Assembly: GCA_018136815.1 (NCBI GenBank)
Contig: CM030937.1
Coordinates: 3,523,820 to 3,587,819 of the forward strand
Direction: 5' to 3'
DNA from: Isochrysis galbana
Taxonomy: Eukaryota > Haptophyta > Isochrysidales > Isochrysidaceae
DNA length: 64,000 bases
The notes below the pieces were generated by a model. The model saw nothing but the letters and a program-made list of their open reading frames with translations. It searched no databases and was not told where the DNA came from. How positions within the stretch are numbered: the first letter of the stretch is position 1; each line of letters begins with the position of its first letter. Below are positions 48,773-58,246 of this stretch, one piece after another. The translations under genes were made by a program, and so were the position numbers.

Positions 48773-50461
48773 ATGTCAGCGCGCGGGCTGCAGGCGCTGC
48801 TCGATGGATTCGCCGCCGACGTATCAGGGCCACGCCGGCGCAAGACACCCCTGCGATACGCAGAGCCATCGAGTCCATCACCGGAGCGCCAGTCTAAGCA
48901 GTCAAGAAGGGCGAGTGCCGGTGCTCGATCAGCCGCACCGAAGCAGCCTCAGAAGCGTATGCGATGTGGAGAGTGCAATAGCTGCCGAGCGAGCAACTGC
49001 GGCAAATGCAAGTTCTGTATCGACATGCCTAAGTTCGGGGGCTCAGGCACCTTGCGACAGCCGTGCATCAATAGATTGTGCGAGGTGCTCCTCTCCGCAC
49101 ATCGTGAAGCCAAGGAGGCAGCCGCAGCAGTCCGCGAGGAAGAGCGGGAAAAGAGACGTGCTGAGAAAGAGGCTGAACGTGCAGAGAGGGATGCCCGACG
49201 GATGGAGCGGGACGAGATTCGTCGTAAGGAGCGGGCCGAACGCGCGGCTGCACGCGGCTTGCGCAGACAGGCGATGGCCGCGAAGGTAGGTCAGCCCAAT
49301 GGTGGATGGGGTGAGCACAATGACCTTAACGTCGGTTCCGCAGTCGAAGTCCGTCTCACAGAGGACGGACTAGACGGCTCCATCTATTCTGGCACCCTTG
49401 CTCAGTACGCTAAAGACGAACTTGGCGTAGACGGCTGCTGGGTAGTGTTCGACGAGCTGCTCGAGGAAGAATCTGAATCGGAGCTCTTGCGCGAGTGGGT
49501 TAGAAGAGAGGATGTTAGGCCCAAACCGCCACCAACCCCGGACGGATTCGCGCACCTCATCCAGACGGGCGACATCATAGAGCTCAATTTCGAAGACGGG
49601 TGGTGGGAAGTGGAGGTGGAGAAAGTAGAAGTTCATGTTGTTGATGAGGCTGTGCCGACTGAAGGAGAGACAACGCAGCGAGCAGAAGAAGAAGCACGAG
49701 TAGGTATCTCAAAACGTGATAAAATGGACAATATCCATCCCATATCAATGCGTCAGGAATCGCCTGACGGTTTGGCGCCAGGTGACACCAACACCGAGGC
49801 TGGGACAGTGGGTGTAGACGGTGCTCCGGAAGCCGGCGGCGCCGATGTATCTCGCCTGCATACTGAAACGGCGATGGGTGCAATGGCTCACGGTGAAAAC
49901 ATGACATCTGATGGGTCTAGTGGGCAGGAACGCGGCGCATTCATTGTGACTGAGGATGCAGCCGCTATGGGCTGTGTAAAGAACACAAGCCGCAGCGTTG
50001 CGTCGCAGGACGACGTCGTACACATCGACGCTGGAGTTCACGCAAGCCCGACAGTAACAAACGAAGGCGTTGCGATGGGCTCTCTTACTCAGAAAAGCCC
50101 TAGTCAAGGTGAAGAGACCGTGCTAGGCTCGCTAACTTTCCACGTCCGTTCGGTAAAGTACAACGCCCTCCATCGCGTCGACGCGTCGCGCCTTCGGCCC
50201 TTGTGGATGTGGTCATCTCACGAGCCCCTTTGGCGTTTTGAGATCGAGGCGGGGCACGGTTTTGCTGTCAGCACGCTTCAACCAGTCAAAGACAACGCGT
50301 CGAATTCAATCGGGGCTGTGCCGAGCAGCTGTACCACACGTGTGGCAGAGAACGGCGTGGCAACTCTGTTTCGATTTGCACGCGGCATGCCACGCTCCCA
50401 CAACACCCCTGGCTCGCATTCTCGTATTGGATGCATCTACGATGCCCTAGATCAACTTTAG
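48773..50461 (+). CDS. CXXC zinc-finger protein with Agenet/Tudor-like region (562 aa)
   Basis: It is a single-exon frame. Residues about 63-103 form a complete CXXC domain (RCGECNSCRASNCGKCKFC, then DMPKFGGSGTLRQPC and RLC), the fold that binds unmethylated CpG. All eight Cys ligands and the KFGG loop are present. A long charged helix follows (EEEREKRRAEKEAERAERDA, about 120-165). Two Agenet/Tudor-like strands come next: VGSAVEVRLTEDGLDGSIYS with CWVVFDELL, and GDIIELNFEDGWWEVEVEKV. Near the C-terminus ALHRVDASRLRPLWMW suggests another Agenet-type segment. It is a likely chromatin reader at CpG-rich promoters. The combination resembles neither animal CFP1 nor KDM2 in full. The disordered middle (about 330-460) is acidic. 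Confidence 0.85.
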   Translation: MSARGLQALLDGFAADVSGPRRRKTPLRYAEPSSPSPERQSKQSRRASAGARSAAPKQPQKRMRCGECNSCRASNCGKCKFCIDMPKFGGSGTLRQPCINRLCEVLLSAHREAKEAAAAVREEEREKRRAEKEAERAERDARRMERDEIRRKERAERAAARGLRRQAMAAKVGQPNGGWGEHNDLNVGSAVEVRLTEDGLDGSIYSGTLAQYAKDELGVDGCWVVFDELLEEESESELLREWVRREDVRPKPPPTPDGFAHLIQTGDIIELNFEDGWWEVEVEKVEVHVVDEAVPTEGETTQRAEEEARVGISKRDKMDNIHPISMRQESPDGLAPGDTNTEAGTVGVDGAPEAGGADVSRLHTETAMGAMAHGENMTSDGSSGQERGAFIVTEDAAAMGCVKNTSRSVASQDDVVHIDAGVHASPTVTNEGVAMGSLTQKSPSQGEETVLGSLTFHVRSVKYNALHRVDASRLRPLWMWSSHEPLWRFEIEAGHGFAVSTLQPVKDNASNSIGAVPSSCTTRVAENGVATLFRFARGMPRSHNTPGSHSRIGCIYDALDQL

Positions 50462-50886
50462 AAAATGAGTGGGCAATCATCAATTTTCCTTTGAAGCACT
50501 TCGATCGTGCTAACATTGGTCTGGCTAGGCATCTACGTCCTAGTAAGAACAGTCTGATGGATCACATAGTGGTTGTATCATCTACCTCTGCATGGTACCT
50601 CATATCATCTATCAGACATTGCGCTAGGGTGGCTAATACCGTTGTGGTTGGCGTTGTTTAAAGCCATGTGTCGGCGTGAGGGCTCAACTAATCGGTGGCG
50701 CTAAAAGGTGTCGTTCCGTCAATCATGGGACATCACTCAAATGGAGCCATCAAATGTCCATAGTCATTTATACAACAATAGTAACACACTTTAATCCTAC
50801 GGTGGACACATCGCGCCGCGCGCGTATTCAGAACGCGCCTTTCAGACCGTCACGGAACACAAGCAGCTACAAGCATCCTTAAATCT
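50462..50886. other. 3' flank of the CXXC gene
   Basis: Ordinary sequence; no gene was recognised. Confidence 0.35.
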
Positions 50887-51646
50887 TCATCTTCTTCGTC
50901 GCCTGAGCCGCCCCCAGTCGCCTGCCACCACCTCCCACAAGCCTCCTTCCGCACTTCCGCGCCCTCCGTGCGTCATGCGTCGTGCGTCGATCACCATGCC
51001 CGTAGTCAACCCCGAGGAAAGCTCCATGAGCTCCCCGCAAGAACCGCATTCCGCGCTAGCTGCCGGCGCGCCCTCGCAGGCAATCTCCAAGAGTGAGATG
51101 AGCCTTGCTCTGACAGTCTGGGGCCTAGGCTCCTTCAGACGGCGAAGGGGTAGCGTTGCGCACTCCCGGGGTTGCTGGAGTGCTGCAGCGACAAACTGCG
51201 AGGATGCTGCTGAGGCCGTAGAGGTCGCCAGTCGAGCGCCCGAAGTCAGTGGTGTCGCAGATTTGGCAACCAGTGGTGAGTCAGGCGCTCTCCGGCTGGG
51301 CTCCTTCAGAAGGCGAAGGCTTAGCGTCACGCATTCCCAGTGTTGCGGGAGTGGTGCAGCTTGCGAGAGTGCTGCAGCGACGAACGGCCCGGATGCTGCC
51401 GGGGCAGCAGAGGTGGCCCTTTGCACGCCCGACTTCAGCAGTGGCGCAGAAACGCCGCCGATGAACGGGGAGGGCGGAATGCGCATAGCGGACGCCGATC
51501 GAGACGCCTGCACGAGCGGTGGCATGGATGCATCTGCTGCTGCAGGTGTGCCAACGCTTGCGTCGAGCTGCAGTGGCAGCGGAGGGAGGGGGTCGTGTCC
51601 TCGTGTCCTCGTGTCCCCCATGGGTGAACCAAGTATAAACTTAGTT
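50887..51646 (-). mobile_element. Retroelement with head palindrome and a 244-codon frame
   Basis: The minus strand starts with the head AACTAAGTTTATACTTGGTT (51646-51627), then CACCC and ATGGGGGACACGAGG (51621). The frame stays open to 50887. It contains two tandem copies of an ~60-residue unit, recognisable as CVTLSLRLLKEPSRRA and CATLPLRRLKEPRPQT with AATS-type Ala/Ser linkers, then LISLLEIACEGAPAASAECG and ELMELSSGLTTGMVIDARRM. Rearranged, stop-containing pieces lie at 16500-17345. No enzyme domain is present. Length is close to the 750-bp element but the body is different. It is probably another non-autonomous passenger that uses the same head. Confidence 0.6.
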
Positions 51647-51779
51647 TTATTAGAATATTACAATCTTATGTTAACCATTTTTCGATTATTATTGTAAACG
51701 GACTATAGACGTTTGATGGCTCAACTTGAGTCTGTCCCATATTTGACGGAACGTGACCTTCTTGTCTTGATGGAGGAGA

Positions 51780-52010
51780 GGCATGGTGCATGGTGGGGCC
51801 GTCTAGTTGTTCTGGCCGGGCTCGGCCTTCGGGTGGTGGCACGGGCCGGGGCTCGCGTTCACCTGGGTGGCAGGGTTACCTGCGCGCGGCCGCTTCGGCG
51901 GTGCATCGTCTGTCATGGCCCTATCGTTCGTCGCGGGGGGGTGGGCGGGAGAGGGAGAGGAGGAGGGAAGCGGGGCGCGCTCTATGACCTGATCTTGTTT
52001 TAACAATAGT
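51780..52010 (-). mobile_element. LINE 5' end with damaged start codon
   Basis: The second hairpin is decayed (CTATTGTTAAAACAAGATCAG, 52009-51989), and the ORF1 start reads ATAGAGCGCGC in place of ATGGAGCGCGC. The following frame (ERAPLPSSSPSPAHPPATND, then PKRPRAGNPATQVNASPGP) matches other ORF1 starts and stops at 51803. Confidence 0.65.
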
Positions 52011-52270
52011 TGATGTTTCCTAGTTCCCAGAGGTGTGCCACGGGTGGACATTCTCGATTGAAGTGCATGCGCACTCGTTTTCATGCCTCACGCACGCAAG
52101 AACTACCAGTTGGAGGACGCGTACCCTTATTTTTCAAGTTTATTCAATTCTCAAATCCTTGACATCACCGTCATAGGATTGGAATTTGGAACAACCTTGA
52201 TAGTCACTTGCTGCTTCCCCTCCCTCTTGGGTGGGTCGCCTCCCGCCAGATTCAATGGGACTCCGATCGC

Positions 52271-53032
52271 TCAGGCGCAGTACTTGCCCGAAAGGTCGTC
52301 GGGACAGTCGATACGCTCGTAATTGATGACGATGTTTGCCGCATCCGTGAATTCGTCCTTTTGGAGATCAAAGTGCATGTTGTAGCCTGCGCACCAATCC
52401 CAGTGGTCCCCGGAGCTCCCGCCTTGGATCACTGGATATCCATCAGACGGTTGGCAGCAGCTGGCATTGCCGTTGAACATCAGACCAGGCCAAAGGGCAT
52501 CATCACTACTGAGTGAGAGGAGGTCATCACCATTGTGCATTGTTGAGTAAACGAAGCTTGAAGGCGGACAACGATATGCTTTGTCCGTATAAAGGCTGAA
52601 GTCAAGGCACGAGATCGAGTCTGCGCCACAGGTTCCTTGCTGTGACCTGCAATTGCCGGCGCAAACGTCTCCAATGATGACCTTCTTTACTTGTGTTCCA
52701 TCAGTCTTGCTGAGCTGGAAGCACAGAGCCTTGTCGTCTGCATCATGGAGGAAGCAGTCAGAGGCACAGCTTGCTGTACCCTTCTGCGTGTTAAGTGCTC
52801 CATCCGGGTTGAACTGCTTGAAGTAGGACCAGGGGATGGCAGCCATAATGAAGCCGTCCGGCACCTTATTCGTCATACCTCCGCAAGAGGTACCGCCGTC
52901 AGGGTAAGGCCCAGTTGCTGTGGCTTTGCCGGAGGTGAGGTCTCCGGGTAGGGGCTCGCCGACGCCTGGGATGGTCGAGAAGGCCGATGCACGTGCGGCG
53001 AGCAGGGGGAGTGCGAACAGCTTTACCCCCAT
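52271..53032 (-). CDS. Secreted Cys-rich expansin/GH45-like (double-psi beta-barrel) protein, 253 aa
   Basis: It is a single exon from ATG at 53032. Residues 1-18 (MGVKLFALPLLAARASAF) fit a signal peptide. The mature part has about 16 Cys. Features shared with expansin/endoglucanase-45 folds are GKATATGPYPDGGTSCGG near the start, GFIMAAIPWSYFK, CFQLSKTDGTQVKKVIIGDV C, and HWDWCAGYNMHFDLQKDEF with an FDL motif, the last close to the 'W C-G-N-HFDL' motif of this fold. The end is YERIDCPDDLSGKYC. A role in loosening or cutting cell-wall or scale polysaccharide is inferred; I did not confirm the catalytic Asp pair of GH45. Long C and G runs lie 280-480 bases upstream. Confidence 0.6.
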   Translation of the reverse strand: MGVKLFALPLLAARASAFSTIPGVGEPLPGDLTSGKATATGPYPDGGTSCGGMTNKVPDGFIMAAIPWSYFKQFNPDGALNTQKGTASCASDCFLHDADDKALCFQLSKTDGTQVKKVIIGDVCAGNCRSQQGTCGADSISCLDFSLYTDKAYRCPPSSFVYSTMHNGDDLLSLSSDDALWPGLMFNGNASCCQPSDGYPVIQGGSSGDHWDWCAGYNMHFDLQKDEFTDAANIVINYERIDCPDDLSGKYCA

Positions 53033-53320
53033 CTCACGTGCAAGCGGGTGTGCAGGACGGGAAGGTAGGTTTGAGAAGGGTACCTAGCTCGGCGAGCGAC
53101 GACGGACTCGGGAGGCGTTGCGAGCGATAGAAGGCGGCGGGGTGGGGGATGATGAAAGGTCTATCGTAGCAGATTTCACGAATCGATTGAGTTTGTCACG
53201 TGATCTTCCCATCGCTGTTGATGGATTGAAATCTTCTGCCAAAAGGAAAAGTCGAGAGCGATGGAGGCGGTCGGTCATCACGTCATCGTGTCTGTAGAGA
53301 GAGAGCTCTACAGGAGCTCG

Positions 53321-53360
53321 CGGGCGCCCCCCCCCCCCCCCCCCCCCTCCCCCCCCCCCC
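53321..53360. repeat. Poly-C tract, with poly-G tract at 53493-53510
   Basis: Roughly 40 bases are C with two single T interruptions; 130 bases later comes a run of about 18 G. The pair could form a long GC stem. Both lie upstream of the expansin-like gene and next to LINE debris. Confidence 0.85.
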
Positions 53361-53519
53361 TCCCGCCAAGTGAGCGCGCCAATGCCAAGCAGGTTTGCGC
53401 GAGGAGCGGTAGAGCCGGCGTCTCAGCTGCCCTGTGTGAATGTGTGAATCTGCCCGCGGGTCGTTCAACGTCAACTTCTGTTGTCTTCGTTCGGGGGGGG
53501 GGGGGGGGGCCTGGATGTG

Positions 53520-53854
53520 GCTTACTTGTGTTTTGTCTAGTGGCGTCTTTCCGTCTATGGAGTCTTCTTCCGGGAGCGGGAAGTCTGTCGGTCTGTTGCC
53601 TTTGTATCCTTCACCCCATCTATCTGGTCGGAGGGTATTTGTCTAGGTCCGCCGGGGCGGTTGTTGGTTTGCCTATTATCGGAGTGCCCAGGCACGAAAG
53701 TTCGACTTCGTACCACGTGCCGCGTTGTAGGAGGTAGTATTCCCCTCCTTTGCTAATTCTTATGTCGGGGGCGGGGGGGTTTCTTTTTGTGTTTCGTGTA
53801 CGTTGCCTAACCGTTCGCTTTCCCCTGTTGGGGGGGGCCAAATTCATTTTAAGC
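53520..53854 (-). mobile_element. LINE ORF2 C-terminal fragment, minus sense
   Basis: The frame includes DIRISKGGEYYLLQRGTWYE and VELSCLGTPIIGKPTTAPAD, matching DGNYFAEIKGIWHEAELSYL and GTPII of the plus-sense fragment at 54205-54320. The two therefore form an inverted pair about 500 bases apart. Confidence 0.6.
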
Positions 53855-53855
53855 T

Positions 53856-54440
53856 TTCTTAATGCTGGGCACCCCACGTGGGCGAAGTTATGGAACAAAT
53901 TAGAATGTAATACGTAATACCGTGCACAATGTTTTTAGAGACTACGACGCAACAACGCCCTATAGCAAAGAGGAGTGCTCACAATACCTCAAAAACAACG
54001 ATACATACATACACTTTCAGGGAGAATATATCCCGAGAGACAAATTCCTAGAGACATGGGACACAGTAGTGAACCACGCCAAGGAGATGTTGGCGGCATT
54101 AACGAACCCAACGGAAAGAGAAACCACGGCACCGCAAAGAGAGATCGGGGGATCGGGGGGCACAAAGGCCCAGAAGAGCCCCTCCCGAGCAAATACATAT
54201 AGCCCAAGACGGTAACTACTTTGCCGAAATCAAAGGCATATGGCACGAAGCAGAGCTTTCATATCTAGGTACACCTATAATAATAATAGGCGAAAGGCTG
54301 ACCAATGCCCCCCCACAACTAGACCCCTCCCCGCCGGCAAAATGGGGGGAAGGATACAAATCCAAGCAAGAGGCTAGAATACCCCCTGGCGGACGAGTAT
54401 ACGCTCGACGGAAACACGCCGCTAGACGAAATGGGAGTGC
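53856..54440 (+). mobile_element. LINE ORF2 C-terminal fragment, plus sense
   Basis: The reading begins LNAGHPTWAKLWNKLEC, then HNVFRDYDATTPYSKEECSQ, YIPRDKFLETWDTVVNHAKE, and, after a frameshift, the IWHEAELSYLGTPII segment. It resembles the region following RT in LINEs. It runs up to the hairpin of the next LINE at 54443. Confidence 0.55.
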
Positions 54441-54464
54441 AACTATCAGTAAACTGATAGGGTC

Positions 54465-56894
54465 ATGGAGCGCGCGCCGCCTCCCGCCCTCGCTGCCGCC
54501 GCCCTCGCCGCCATGGACGAAGCGTTCATGGACACGCCACTGTCGCCGAAGCGACCACGCCAAGACGACCCGCCCGACCAGGTGGGCACAGGAGCCAGCG
54601 GGCCGCGCCCGCCCACCCCTGAGAACGGAGACACAACAGCCTGCATGCTGGCAGCAGCCAGCATGCAGCACACCCACATCACCCCACACAGCCACCCCAG
54701 CCACACCACACAAGAGGGACGTTCCAACAGGGAAGGCCTCCGGGCCTGGCCCCTACACAGCCGCGGTACCGCCCTCGTGCCCCGGCACGAGGGGCTGGCC
54801 CGGCACCATCATAGACAAGACCCCCATGGGGGTATGTCGACAAAGGCCAAGAACACTGAACAGCTGTGGGCCCCCAACAAGGGGGACAGAGACAACAGAG
54901 AAGACGACACCGGAGAGGCACTCTACAGCGACGACGAAGGACGGGCAGAAGGCCGCTTCTCGGGGGCCAGGGCGACGAGCACAACACTGGCCTCAGAGGC
55001 CCACCACAACAAACACCAACACGAAATTGGGCCAACACAAAATACACCCCACTCGAAATCCTTGAGAGGAAGCTGCAGCGCTGAAGGCACACTGAGCCCG
55101 TTGGGCCCTAGAGAAACACGAACAAACAAGAGACTAATCTCATCTTCCCCCACGGTCACACAGGTGGCCCTACTCGACGAAGACCTCGAGCCCGAGCCCG
55201 AGGAAGAGGCCGAATTCCCAGACTCTCACAAGATCGTCATCACCTTCACGGCGTACGAGAAGGGCCACAAGGCTAAAGACGAAGAGACCCTGAGCGCCAT
55301 TGTTGCGCATCTCAACAAACTCGAAGGCGTCGACCTGGAACCCGACTTTTTGTCTAAGAGCGCCTCCGGTCCATGGGAGATTATGGTCACGGCGGATTGC
55401 GCGAATCAATTTCGCGAAATGTACAAAGACGTAGCCGACTTTCGCAAGGCGGGCATCCCGTGCCCAATAGCGGTCAAATATCAAACCCTCGACGAAAAGC
55501 TCAAGGGACTCCCGCGGGCGTCCGACAAAGCGGTGGCCGGTGCCTTCCAAGATGTCTCGGCGCACCTAGTGGTGCGCAACTACAAGTTCGAACTGAAGAG
55601 TATTATTACAATCAGCTCGCTCGCCAAGGCGGTTGAGAACCAAGGCTTCTACTTCCTACAAGGGAACCAAGAACGGACCAAGATCCTCACTAAAGAAGGG
55701 ATCCTTGTAACCCAAGGTAAGAAAGAAGTCTACCATCTCTACGTGACTCCCAAGCAAGGCTCGTTCAAATCGTTCGACTTTCCGCGCAAGATCCTTCTCA
55801 GCGTCAACGGAGCCCCTTACCCCATCGAGTACGCGGTCCGGAACTGCCGCGAGCTCGGCGGCGACATAAAGAACCTGTGCATCCACGCGGGTCCAAAGGG
55901 ATGCAAGGGATATAATAAAGACTACGCCCTAGCCTTCCAACCCCCTCTCCGCATTTGTGTGTGCGCCGAGGAAAAAGCCGCACGGCTCGAGCGCGAAGAG
56001 CGCAAGCGCATGGCGCCGCCCAAGAAGACCATCCAAGAGGCCTTGAACCCGGACAAACCCGAGCTTTGCAAACGCTTCCCCAATGGGAAATGCCCCATGA
56101 ACATCGTGGGCAAGGCGTGCAACCGTTCGCACGACTACCCGGGCGCATGGAAAGACGGCGCGTGCACAATTGTGTGCGCGTTCTCGCGCGCGAGCGCCGG
56201 ACTTCCCGGAAAGCAACCGAAAGGAGGATTCTGCGCCTTAGGCGCCGAATGCCGCTATCTTCACAAGTATGCACGCTTAGCCCGCGAGACATGCCGCGCC
56301 AACACGATGATAATATACTCACTCACATTCAACTCCACCCTTGGTTACCCAGGTGAAGGACCGATCACTATCGTGTCCTACAACATCAACGGCGCCGGAC
56401 ACGGCGGCGCCTTAGGCTCGGCGCTAGCCCAAGCGAGGAAAGCGAGGGTTGACATTCTACTACTCCAAGAGCTTCACGCCTACGCAGATGGCAGACACCA
56501 CCGAGTGTGCATGACCGCCAAAGCGTTGGGATGGCAGATGGTGCACGCACCAGCGAACGCCACCGACCCGGCGAGTGGGGTAGGCATTGCGATACGCGAC
56601 TCCTCCCCAAGAGTGAAACTGTTACCGGATACGGCGGAAACGCTGATCGAAGGCAGATGCCTACGAGTTAGATGCGTAATAGAATCTAAAGAATTGGAAC
56701 TAGTAACTGTATATCTAAGCGCCACGCCTAACCTAAGAGCCGCGCAGATAGAAGCGCTAAGGACAAGCCCCGTGGGAAGAGAATACGACACCCTTATGGG
56801 AGGCGATTTCAATTGTGTGGAAGACGTAGAAAGAGACACACAAGAAAACGCGAAGACCGAGAGGAATACGGAAACGCCCACGGGCCTAAACTAA
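54465..56894 (+). CDS. LINE ORF1-endonuclease fusion frame (809 codons)
   Basis: This LINE protein holds, in order, a Pro/Ala-rich N-terminus with PKRPRQDDPPDQVG, a conserved domain (about residues 240-470; VDLEPDFLSKSASGPWEIMV, SAHLVVRNYKFELKSI) of unknown fold, and two CCCH zinc-finger-like motifs at about 530-600. These are CKRFPNGKCPMNIVGKACN-RSH and FCALGAECRYLH. An AP-type endonuclease follows (ITIVSYNINGAGHGG, ILLLQELHA, GVGIAIRD, LMGGDFNCV). ORF1-type and endonuclease domains lie in one frame with no stop between. Near 56860 a one-base shift moves the remainder of the endonuclease into the frame that ends at 58246. CCCH fingers presumably bind element RNA (inference). Confidence 0.8.
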   Translation: MERAPPPALAAAALAAMDEAFMDTPLSPKRPRQDDPPDQVGTGASGPRPPTPENGDTTACMLAAASMQHTHITPHSHPSHTTQEGRSNREGLRAWPLHSRGTALVPRHEGLARHHHRQDPHGGMSTKAKNTEQLWAPNKGDRDNREDDTGEALYSDDEGRAEGRFSGARATSTTLASEAHHNKHQHEIGPTQNTPHSKSLRGSCSAEGTLSPLGPRETRTNKRLISSSPTVTQVALLDEDLEPEPEEEAEFPDSHKIVITFTAYEKGHKAKDEETLSAIVAHLNKLEGVDLEPDFLSKSASGPWEIMVTADCANQFREMYKDVADFRKAGIPCPIAVKYQTLDEKLKGLPRASDKAVAGAFQDVSAHLVVRNYKFELKSIITISSLAKAVENQGFYFLQGNQERTKILTKEGILVTQGKKEVYHLYVTPKQGSFKSFDFPRKILLSVNGAPYPIEYAVRNCRELGGDIKNLCIHAGPKGCKGYNKDYALAFQPPLRICVCAEEKAARLEREERKRMAPPKKTIQEALNPDKPELCKRFPNGKCPMNIVGKACNRSHDYPGAWKDGACTIVCAFSRASAGLPGKQPKGGFCALGAECRYLHKYARLARETCRANTMIIYSLTFNSTLGYPGEGPITIVSYNINGAGHGGALGSALAQARKARVDILLLQELHAYADGRHHRVCMTAKALGWQMVHAPANATDPASGVGIAIRDSSPRVKLLPDTAETLIEGRCLRVRCVIESKELELVTVYLSATPNLRAAQIEALRTSPVGREYDTLMGGDFNCVEDVERDTQENAKTERNTETPTGLN

Positions 56895-58246
56895 GGACGA
56901 CTATGAACGAGGTAGGATTGATAGACGCATACAATCTAGTAAACGGCAACACCAGAGGGGGGTTCACCCGACTTTCGGGGACCGTTCACACACGAATAGA
57001 CAGAATATACTCCCCCCTAGTAAACTCAAATATCAACTGGCAGACAATCGGCCCGCACCCGGCATTATTTACGGGGAAAGGCGTCTCGGACCACCTTCCG
57101 GTGATGGGCACCTTCGAAATGGTAGGGCACAAACCCGGACGCACGTACGACGTGCGAATCGATAGCGAACTTTTGGGCGCGGAGGACACACGGAGAGTGA
57201 TAACACACCTGTGGAAAAGCCATATAAAACCGGAGACACCAGACGAAGACGTCGACGACGCATGGAGCAATGCAAAACGGGCGGTGGCAATATACCTCCT
57301 ATGGGCGACGAGACAAAACAAGGAGCAACAAGAGATAGCAAAAGCCGTCGAAGAACTTGCGCTGCTCGGGATGGAGCTCAACGACGGGGAACCCAACGCT
57401 AAGAAACTAGACAGAATGCGCGAACTTAATGACACGATAGACACGATCCGTAAAAAGTCCAGACCAACAACCAAAGAAAGCTTCGACTCTCTTAAACAAG
57501 AGGAGAAGATGACGAAGGAATTCTTCCAAAGATTTCAGTCACGCACCTCTAACAGTGCGATCCCTGAACTTTTCGTCACAAGCGACTGGAACGCCCCCGG
57601 GGACGATACGAGAAACACAACTGCAGACGATGCGGAAATACGAAGCGAACTTCGCAAGTATTACGTGTGGCTCTACCAGGAACGACGCAACACAAGAGAC
57701 CACGAACTCGAAGAGGCGCTGGAATCACGCCCAATGAGCGAACACGACAGCGGCGCCATAGAAGGGAAGATAACGCTGGAGGAACTAACAGACGCCATCA
57801 CCCAAATAGGGAGGGGCAAAAGCGCGGGACCGGACGCGCTACCGGCGGAGTTTTATAAAAGCTTCACAGACCTAGTGAAGCACGACTTCCTAAGGATGCT
57901 AAACCTAGCACTAGAGCAGGGGCAACTGAATGTATCCATGAGAGAAGGAGACATAATACTTCTATACAAAAAAGGAGACACGCGGGACCCTAGAAACTAT
58001 AGGCCCATCACGCTCTTACAAAGTGACTACAAAATATTAGCAAAAGTGCTTACGAATAGACTAAAAAAAGTAATCGGGAACATAATTTCGAAGGACCAAC
58101 TAGGCTTCGTCCCGAAACGTTTGATTGGCGAAGCCACCCACCTGCTACAGCTGACTAACGCTTACCTGGGTACTGATAAGAACATTGGACAGATACACAA
58201 CACTAAGCAAGGCTCTACTTTTTGCGAACACAACGGACTCGGCTAG
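56862..58246 (+). pseudogene. LINE ORF2 piece: endonuclease end and N-terminal half of RT
   Basis: It continues the protein above in another frame. It has MNEVGLIDAYNLVNGNTRGG, SDHLPVMGTFEM, GRGKSAGPDALPAEFYKSF, DTRDPRNYRPITLLQ and LGFVPKRLIG, then leaves the family at about 58165 just before where LDWEKAFDRV and FADD should be. RT activity is therefore impossible from this copy. It is very similar to copy 1 at 40086 over the shared part. Confidence 0.85.
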
